The notes under the pieces were generated by a model. The model had not been told where the DNA came from. It was given only the letters and a program-made list of their open reading frames with translations, and ran no database searches. Both the position numbers and the translations under genes were made by a program. A stretch of 61,080 bases of DNA from Clostridia bacterium (GTDB lineage: Bacteria; Bacillota; Clostridia; Saccharofermentanales; Saccharofermentanaceae): the NCBI GenBank assembly GCA_016287245.1, contig JAEEWG010000018.1, positions 1 through 61,080 on the forward strand, read 5' to 3'. Shown here one piece after another: positions 55,980-61,080 of the stretch (within the stretch, counting starts at the first letter, position 1; every line of letters starts with the position of its first letter).

Positions 55980-56222
55980 ATGATTATTGATACGAATACA
56001 ATGATTTCTATTACAGAAGCCAATCAGAACTTTTCGAAAGTAACTAAGCTTGTTGATGAAAAAGGAACAGCGATTATTTTGAAGAATAACGTTCCAAGAT
56101 ATCTTGTAATTGACTTTAGTAAAGCTGAGGAAAGTGCGGTCGCATCTGTTGAAGATGTACTTGCCATTTCTAAGAGACTTTTGAAGAAGAATAAGGAAGC
56201 ATATGAGGTACTTGCCAAATGA
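55980..56222 (+). CDS. Phd/YefM family antitoxin, apparently orphan
   Basis: An 80-residue protein with the Phd/YefM pattern: an N-terminal DNA-binding half (ISITEANQNFSKVTKLVDEKGTAIILKNNVPRYLVIDF) and a variable C-terminal toxin-binding helix. No RelE, Doc or similar toxin gene lies on either side; the next gene is an acetyltransferase. GGAGG lies upstream. It may be a remnant of a pair or an antitoxin that acts in trans. Confidence 0.85.
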   Translation: MIIDTNTMISITEANQNFSKVTKLVDEKGTAIILKNNVPRYLVIDFSKAEESAVASVEDVLAISKRLLKKNKEAYEVLAK

Positions 56223-56289
56223 TAAGACTGAGTAAAGAGCAATCCTTAGTATGGAATGATTCAGTTTATATGAGGTTGGTGGCTTGAAA

Positions 56290-57039
56290 ATGGTTGTGGA
56301 GTTAAATGATACATCTAAGGTGAAAGATTTATTTGCTGGTTGGCAGGAAACACTGATCTATTCTTGCCTTCAAAAGGTTATGGGAAGGATTTATGTTACA
56401 GATCCCGACAAGCCGGTATCTGCTTTTGCATATGTAGGTTGTTTTGGCTTTGTGGCAGGACAGCCGAACCGGGAACTCTTAGAGAACAAGCCGGATGGCT
56501 TTGCGATTATAACTCCTCAGAACGAAGCGTGGGCTGCTCTGATAGAAGAGGTATATTCCAATGTCAGGAAAGTAAAGAGATATGCTATCAGGAAGGATAC
56601 CAAATTTGATACAGCAGCTTTGCAAAAGAACATGGACATGCTTCCCAATGGGTATGAGATAAAAGAAATAGATTCAGATCTCTATGACAAATGTATGGAA
56701 GACCCTGTGACAAGAGATTTTGTTTCTTCTTTTGCGAATAAGAAGCAGTATCTTGACCTTGGCCGGGGAATAGTCATTTTGAAGGATGATAAAATTGTAT
56801 CCGGTGCATCCTCTTATACCAGATACAAAGAAGGAATAGAAATAGAAGTCGATACTGTTGAATCTGAAAGAAGAAATCATCTTGCAACAATTGCTTGCTC
56901 AGCACTTATTCTCAGGTGTCTGAAAGAAAATCTGTATCCAAGTTGGGATGCACAAAATATAAACTCCGTTCGCCTGGCTGAAAAACTTGGTTATGAGTTT
57001 GATCATGAGTATATAGCTTACGAAGTGGACAGGACGTGA
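56290..57039 (+). CDS. GNAT acetyltransferase (ZmaR-like type)
   Basis: A 249-residue protein resembling the GNAT_acetyltran family (zwittermicin-resistance type): an N-terminal domain of unknown role (about 1-110), then a GNAT fold with VSGASSYTRYKEGIEIEVDTVESERRNHLATIACSALI (acetyl-CoA loop) and WDAQNINSVRLAEKLGYEF. Substrate unknown; resistance to an antibiotic or modification of a metabolite are family options. ATG at 56290 has GAGGTTGG upstream. Confidence 0.8.
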   Translation: MVVELNDTSKVKDLFAGWQETLIYSCLQKVMGRIYVTDPDKPVSAFAYVGCFGFVAGQPNRELLENKPDGFAIITPQNEAWAALIEEVYSNVRKVKRYAIRKDTKFDTAALQKNMDMLPNGYEIKEIDSDLYDKCMEDPVTRDFVSSFANKKQYLDLGRGIVILKDDKIVSGASSYTRYKEGIEIEVDTVESERRNHLATIACSALILRCLKENLYPSWDAQNINSVRLAEKLGYEFDHEYIAYEVDRT

Positions 57040-57069
57040 AGAGTACATTAGCGCGTTATATCGGAAGTT

Positions 57070-57681
57070 ATGATGAGTATGCATGAAGTAACTTATAGTA
57101 AAAAGAATAACGACATTGAGTGTGTTCATTATGTGGAATCACGGAAGTCATACCTTCCGCATACTCACCCGAATCATCTTACGATAGGTTATATCGAAGA
57201 AGGACATGTCTGTATTACGATCGATGGTGAAAGTTGTATTTATGAGAAGGGCGATGAGTTCAGGATAATGCCCAATGTTCTTCATGAGATAAAGCCGGTT
57301 GATGATACTTCCTACTCTATGATGGTGTTATGTATCAAGACAGAGGCAGTTGTTAATGATGATGATCTAAAAGAACTTCAACATGCCATTATGGAAAAAC
57401 CGGATAACATATATCTTATCGAAGAAATGGCAGAGGATGTAAAGATCAGCCCATACCATATGATACGTAAGTTCAAGAAGGCTTTCGGACTGACGCCTCA
57501 TCAGTTTCAGATTCAATGCAAAGTGCGAAAAGCACAACAACTCCTGGAAACAGGAAAAAGCATTTCCGAAGTGGCTTTGGAAGCAGGGTTTTGCGATCAA
57601 AGCCACCTGGACAGATGCTTTCAGAAGATAGTTGGAATGACTCCTGTTCAGTATCAGGCATCAGTAATTAAGAGTGATTAA
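57070..57681 (+). CDS. AraC family transcriptional regulator
   Basis: A 203-residue regulator with an N-terminal cupin (HTHPNHLTIGYIEEGHVCI) and two C-terminal helix-turn-helix motifs (IYLIEEMAEDVKISPYHMIRKFKKAFG and SISEVALEAGFCDQSHLDRCFQKIVGMTPVQY). It lies 30 nt after the acetyltransferase gene and overlaps the convergent cupin gene by 4 bp. Confidence 0.9.
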   Translation: MMSMHEVTYSKKNNDIECVHYVESRKSYLPHTHPNHLTIGYIEEGHVCITIDGESCIYEKGDEFRIMPNVLHEIKPVDDTSYSMMVLCIKTEAVVNDDDLKELQHAIMEKPDNIYLIEEMAEDVKISPYHMIRKFKKAFGLTPHQFQIQCKVRKAQQLLETGKSISEVALEAGFCDQSHLDRCFQKIVGMTPVQYQASVIKSD

Positions 57682-58067
57682 CATAGCGCAGGAAAGAACT
57701 TGGCGAACAAATATAGACCGTCTTTACCTGCATTAACTGCATGATGCACAGCCTTGGGCATTATGGAGATCACTCCCGGTTCGTAGACAAGTTCACATCC
57801 GTCATTGATACAAGTACCCTCGCCTGTAATAACTTCATGAGTTTCCAGTTGAGTTTCATGGATATGATCGAGAATACTCTTGTTCGGAGCGATCCTTACC
57901 AGATGATAACTGTATTCTCCGTTTGTATCTTTTGCGGTTAAGATGTGCTTTAGTTCAACACCTTCAAAAACAGGATGTTTGGACCATTCGATCTCCTCGA
58001 AAAAGATGGTCTTGTCAGGAAGACGCAATTGCCCATGATTAAAAGCTTCAAATGTTTCGGTGTTCAT
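57678..58067 (-). CDS. Cupin domain protein
   Basis: A 129-residue small beta-barrel protein with cupin metal motifs (DHIHETQLETHEVITGEG and AVHHAVNAG). It may bind a small molecule or a metal. AAAGGAGTG precedes the start. Function not defined; it faces the AraC gene tail-to-tail. Confidence 0.88.
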   Translation of the reverse strand: MNTETFEAFNHGQLRLPDKTIFFEEIEWSKHPVFEGVELKHILTAKDTNGEYSYHLVRIAPNKSILDHIHETQLETHEVITGEGTCINDGCELVYEPGVISIMPKAVHHAVNAGKDGLYLFAKFFPALC

Positions 58068-58375
58068 TATGATTCACTCCTTTCTGTTTGTGACACGATA
58101 TTATCAGAAGCAAATTTCTGTGAATTGGATAAAATTGCGCTAATAAGCACGAATGACCATGATAGGGTTCATTCTTTACTGGATTTCCCGAAAAGGACAG
58201 GAATATCGTATTTCCTGTCCTTTGTTTTTGTCCGGTAATACATAGGGTAATCTCAGTCAGATGCTGGTTTCAAAGCAGATCCGCTTTATCTTGACACGGT
58301 GTCAGAATGGAATTATAATGTATTCTGACACGAAGTCAGAATACAAACAATCCTTAATGAAATGGAGATAATGAT
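58068..58375. promoter_or_regulatory. Intergenic region with terminator-like hairpin and the TetR promoter
   Basis: Holds a hairpin (AAAGGACAGGAA with TTCCTGTCCTTT, 58192-58223) followed by TGTTTTTG, with no plus-strand gene before it, then the TetR promoter. Confidence 0.6.
58291..58344 (+). promoter_or_regulatory. TetR promoter with two palindromic operators
   Basis: TTGACA (58291-58296), 17-nt spacer, TATAAT (58314-58319): a perfect sigma-A promoter. Operator 1, TGACAC-G-GTGTCA (58292-58304), overlaps the -35. Operator 2 has 10-bp perfect arms GTATTCTGAC / GTCAGAATAC (58320-58344) and covers the expected start site. Both share the TGAC/GTCA core, so a repressor could lock the promoter from both sides. 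Confidence 0.88.
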
Positions 58376-58999
58376 ATGCCGAAGGGATCACCGGAATTAA
58401 CGGCTGCAAGGAAAGAAGAAATCATAAATGCCTGTGAGCAGCTTTATCAGACAATGAGTTTTAAGGATATCACACTGAAAGAGATCGGAGCAGTGACATC
58501 TTTTACCAGAACATCCATCTACAATTATTTCCAAACAAAGGAAGAAATCTTTCTTGCTCTTTATGAGCGTGAGTATGACAGATGGAATGAGGAGCTTGTG
58601 GTCATCAGGAAGAATAAGAGTTTGAGCAGACGAAAGCTGGCGGAAAAGATCGCTTCCTCTATTGCAAACAGAAAGCAGTTATTAAAACTTCTCTCCATGA
58701 ATAATTATGACATGGAAGCCAACAGCAGGCCGGAACTTCTTGTGTCGTTCAAGAAAGCATATGGAGAATCAATGAGAAATATATGCCGGCTGCTTGAAAA
58801 GTTCTGCCCGGAGATGACAGTTGAGGATATTCAAAACTTTATATATATTTTCTTCCCGTTCATGTTCGGGATTTATCCCTATACCGAGGTTACAGACAAA
58901 CAGAGGGAAGCAATGAAACAGGCAGATATAGATTTTGCTTATCAGTCAATACAGGAGATTACCTATGCATGCCTTATCAGGCTGCTGGGAGAAAAATAA
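58376..58999 (+). CDS. TetR family regulator, probably autoregulatory
   Basis: A 207-residue regulator with a clear N-terminal helix-turn-helix (FKDITLKEIGAVTSFTRTSIYNYFQTKEEIFLALY). The promoter just upstream carries two palindromes of the size used by TetR dimers, so autorepression is likely. The downstream genes on the same strand, a flavodoxin remnant and redox-type enzymes, are the probable targets. Confidence 0.9.
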   Translation: MPKGSPELTAARKEEIINACEQLYQTMSFKDITLKEIGAVTSFTRTSIYNYFQTKEEIFLALYEREYDRWNEELVVIRKNKSLSRRKLAEKIASSIANRKQLLKLLSMNNYDMEANSRPELLVSFKKAYGESMRNICRLLEKFCPEMTVEDIQNFIYIFFPFMFGIYPYTEVTDKQREAMKQADIDFAYQSIQEITYACLIRLLGEK

Positions 59000-59023
59000 A
59001 AAGCACAATAAAAGGAGGAAATC

Positions 59024-59116
59024 ATGATGGCGAAGAAGGTTTTAGTGGCATGCTTTTCAGCAAGCGGCGTGACGAAACAGGTCGGAGAGGAAATCGCCCG
59101 AATGAGAGTGAGATAA
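59024..59116 (+). pseudogene. Flavodoxin gene remnant
   Basis: 30 codons and a stop after an AAAGGAGG site. The translation (KKVLVACFSASGVTKQVGEEIAR) is the FMN-binding start of a flavodoxin, after which the frame ends in RVR. The rest of the gene is missing; it seems an internal deletion joined its start to the gap before the next gene. The Ser in the FMN loop is where Thr is usual. Confidence 0.7.
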
Positions 59117-59170
59117 AGAAGGGGCTTGCCGAAGTATTGTGAGCTTTTGCCAAATGAAAGGGGCTAACCT

Positions 59171-59500
59171 ATGAGTATTACTGTTAATATCCGGTACAAA
59201 GGGAAAAGTGGCGCTGCGAAGAGATTTGCAGAAGAAATGATATCCCGAGGAACAGTGGATGATATTAGAAATGAGGCCGGAAATCTGAAGTATGAATACT
59301 TTCAGTCACTTGATGATCCTGAAACCATACTGCTTATTGACAGCTGGGAAGATCAGAAGGCTATCGATATTCATCACGGCTCTCCTATGATGAAAACAAT
59401 CATTGAACTTAGAAAAAAGTATGATCTTCATATGACAGTAGAAAGATATAAGTCTGATGACACTATGCCTGAATCAGATAAAAGTTTTATCAGAGAATAG
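59171..59500 (+). CDS. ABM (antibiotic biosynthesis monooxygenase) domain protein
   Basis: A 109-residue ferredoxin-like monooxygenase-type protein (NIRYKGKSGAAKRFAEEM ... LKYEYFQSLDDPETILLIDSWEDQKAIDIHHGSPMMKTI). Relatives oxidise quinols or similar compounds without cofactors. It lies in the TetR redox operon 18 nt before the next gene. Confidence 0.87.
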   Translation: MSITVNIRYKGKSGAAKRFAEEMISRGTVDDIRNEAGNLKYEYFQSLDDPETILLIDSWEDQKAIDIHHGSPMMKTIIELRKKYDLHMTVERYKSDDTMPESDKSFIRE

Positions 59501-59517
59501 AAAGGAAGGGACGGAGA

Positions 59518-59847
59518 ATGGGTAAGAAAATCGTACAGACAGCGGGAAGAAACCAGCTTGGTGAATTCGCACCGATGTTTGCGCATCTGAATGATGATGT
59601 ACTGTTCGATGAGGTGTGGAATGACGAAGCCATTGATGTGAAGACAAAATGCATCATCACAGTGGTAAGCCTTATGGCGTCAGGTATTACGGATTCTTCC
59701 CTGCAGTATCACCTGCAGAACGCAAAAGACCACGGTGTGACGAAGGAAGAGATCGCAGCAATCATTACCCACGCAACGATGTATGTAGGCTGGCCAAAAG
59801 GGTGGGCAGTGTTCAGACTGGCAAAAGAAGTGTGGAATGAAGAGTGA
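59518..59847 (+). CDS. Carboxymuconolactone decarboxylase-like protein
   Basis: A 109-residue helical protein of the CMD/AhpD fold (KTKCIITVVSLMASGITDSSLQYHLQNAKDHGVTKEEIAAIITHATMYVGWP). The CxxC pair of true AhpD peroxidases is absent, so antioxidant activity by that chemistry is unlikely. GGAAGGGACGGAG precedes the ATG. Confidence 0.88.
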   Translation: MGKKIVQTAGRNQLGEFAPMFAHLNDDVLFDEVWNDEAIDVKTKCIITVVSLMASGITDSSLQYHLQNAKDHGVTKEEIAAIITHATMYVGWPKGWAVFRLAKEVWNEE

Positions 59848-59899
59848 ACCGGTATCTAATGAAGATTTCGGTAGTATGAAATAAAGGAGACGACACAGT

Positions 59900-60613
59900 A
59901 TGAGAAAAATTAAAACAGCGGCTGCATTATTATTTGTGTTTTGCATGTGCTTTGCTCTTTCTGCCTGCGGAAGAAGTGCGGATCATACACGAGCCGAAAA
60001 TGCAGATAACGCTACTATAGAGAGCACACAGACACAGGCGGATACAAAAGAGAGTGCTGAGACGACAGTCCAAAGCACAACCGAGGCTACAACAGAAACT
60101 GAAGAAAGTACTCAGCCCAAACAGGAGGATACAGAGTCGGAAACTGATGTCCTCGTAGTTGTTTTTTCAGCAACCGGTACAACAAAAGGAGTTGCGGAAA
60201 AGATCGCTGCTATCGAAAATGCAGATCTGTATGAAATAGTTGCTGCAGAGCCTTATTCTGACGAGGACCTGAATTATAATGATAATAACAGCCGAACATC
60301 AAAAGAGCAGAACGATGCTTCTGTAAGACCCGGTATTGCAAGTGAAAGCATTGATATTACAAAATATTCCAAAATCTATATAGGCTATCCGATCTGGTGG
60401 GGGCAGGAACCGCGCATTATGGATACCTTTGTTGAGAGTTATGATTTTGGAGATATTATAATGATCCCATTCTGTACCTCAGGAAGCAGCGGTATTGGAA
60501 AAAGCGGATCTACTCTTGCTGATCTTTCCGGAAACGGAAATTGGATCGAAGGAAAAAGATTTGATGGCGGGGTTTCCGAAGATGCTCTGAGAGAATGGAT
60601 TAATGGATTGTGA
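59900..60613 (+). CDS. Flavodoxin-domain lipoprotein
   Basis: A 237-residue exported protein. A lipobox signal (FALSAC) is followed by a Thr/Glu/Gln-rich linker (about 25-85), then a flavodoxin domain with VVVFSATGTTKGVAEKIA (FMN loop), YPIWWGQEPRIMDTF and FCTSGSSGIGKS. Membrane-tethered flavodoxin domains of this type appear in gut Clostridia. It ends the redox operon. Confidence 0.9.
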   Translation: MRKIKTAAALLFVFCMCFALSACGRSADHTRAENADNATIESTQTQADTKESAETTVQSTTEATTETEESTQPKQEDTESETDVLVVVFSATGTTKGVAEKIAAIENADLYEIVAAEPYSDEDLNYNDNNSRTSKEQNDASVRPGIASESIDITKYSKIYIGYPIWWGQEPRIMDTFVESYDFGDIIMIPFCTSGSSGIGKSGSTLADLSGNGNWIEGKRFDGGVSEDALREWINGL

Positions 60614-60638
60614 TAAGATCAGAAAGATGCGCCCATGG

Positions 60639-60678
60639 AACGACGATTGGATAGTAAGCGATCCGGTCGTCGTTTTCA
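60639..60678 (+). terminator. Terminator of the redox operon
   Basis: AACGACGA (60639-60646) and TCGTCGTT (60667-60674) pair around an inner TGGAT/ATCC stem, followed by TTC. Flanking CATGGAA/TTCCATG extends the palindrome. Confidence 0.7.
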
Positions 60679-60803
60679 TTCCATGTCCCTCAATTACGAA
60701 CTTTTTTGGTGATATAATGAGCATGTAACGAGGGAAATCCTTAGTTTAGAAAATCAGCAGTATAGACAACCGGATCAGGAATAAATTAATCGAGAGTGAA
60801 ATC

Positions 60804-61080
60804 ATGAAATATTACAGAGTACACATGAAAGACTGTGCTTACATCACTAAACAGCCCAGAGGCATCTTTACGGCTGTAGGAAAGCTTGTAGACAGTAAGA
60901 CGTTAACTGAAGAAGAAGAGAAGGAATACTGGCGCAATAGAGAATATTTTGAAAGAGTTTTGCCTGTTCCTCCTTTTTATGAGAAGAATAATCCTGACGG
61001 TGCCATCACATGGTTCAAGGACAATGAGGAAGCAAAGGGCATCTGGAATCAGATGACGTTCTACCGTGAGATGTGTAATA
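60804..61080 (+). CDS. Conserved hypothetical protein, cut by the window end
   Basis: An open frame from an ATG at 60804 to the end (92 codons, no stop). It begins MKYYRVHMKDCAYITKQPRG and has an acidic, aromatic-rich middle (EYWRNREYFERVLPVPPFYEKNNPDGAITWF). I do not know a function; similar short cytoplasmic proteins are common in gut Clostridia. GAGAGTGA precedes the start, and TATAAT at 60713-60718 is a likely -10. Confidence 0.7.
   Translation, partial: MKYYRVHMKDCAYITKQPRGIFTAVGKLVDSKTLTEEEEKEYWRNREYFERVLPVPPFYEKNNPDGAITWFKDNEEAKGIWNQMTFYREMCN

Overview
This window is a stretch of Clostridia (Bacillota) chromosome that contains the replication origin. The evidence is the order dnaA - oriC - dnaN - recF - remB - gyrB - parS - parA - parB, together with gatCAB, the MurT/GatD pair, remB, a sortase and strong AGGAGG-type ribosome sites. 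The species cannot be named from the sequence. The core genes are fairly GC-balanced; the region after about 43.7 kb is visibly more AT-rich.

Region 1 (1-34.8 kb) is core chromosome on both strands. It holds guaA, uppP, a CBS/CorC-type membrane protein, a YfhO-like membrane protein, a carboxynorspermidine dehydrogenase-like gene, two PAS-GGDEF proteins, trmL, a Na/Pi cotransporter, a giant Sel1-repeat protein, gatCAB, a cation diffusion facilitator, a MATE pump, a large solute-binding lipoprotein, a MurD-CapA fusion, a TetR/fabF divergent pair, an isopropylmalate/citramalate synthase, and a sortase-murT-gatD operon that diverges from dnaA. Several proteins have unusual architectures: a MurD ligase fused to a CapA domain, a HAD-like domain fused to a uridine-kinase-like domain with both catalytic motifs altered, and a DUF2809-like membrane domain fused to an HEYGH domain.

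Region 2 (34.9-43.6 kb) is the origin and partition region. DnaA boxes and a long inverted repeat lie between dnaA and dnaN. Three perfect 16-bp parS sites lie between gyrB and parA.

Region 3 (43.69-55.87 kb) is a 12.2-kb integrated element in a tRNA-Ser(UGA) gene, bounded by a 25-bp direct repeat of the tRNA 3' end. It encodes a tyrosine integrase, an excisionase-like protein, a zinc-finger protein, a replication-type protein, and a structured noncoding region with iteron-like repeats. It also carries a complete Agr-type quorum-sensing module (AgrB, AgrC, AgrA on the minus strand). A 46-residue AgrD-like prepeptide, overlooked by simple ORF length cutoffs, is divergent from that operon. A pair of 13-bp direct repeats with 21-bp period, the geometry of LytTR sites, lies in the divergent promoter. 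On the same strand as agrD follows a tightly coupled four-gene operon: a small secreted protein, a lipoprotein, a six-helix membrane protein, and a solute-binding-like lipoprotein that is a paralogue of the one in region 1. This looks like a mobile, density-controlled secretion or surface system whose output I do not recognise. It is the most interesting object in the window.

Region 4 (55.87-61.08 kb) is accessory chromosome: an orphan Phd-type antitoxin, a GNAT acetyltransferase, an AraC regulator with a convergent cupin, and a TetR-controlled redox operon (flavodoxin remnant, ABM monooxygenase, carboxymuconolactone decarboxylase-like protein, flavodoxin lipoprotein). The TetR promoter carries two perfect palindromes. 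A partial conserved hypothetical gene runs off the end.
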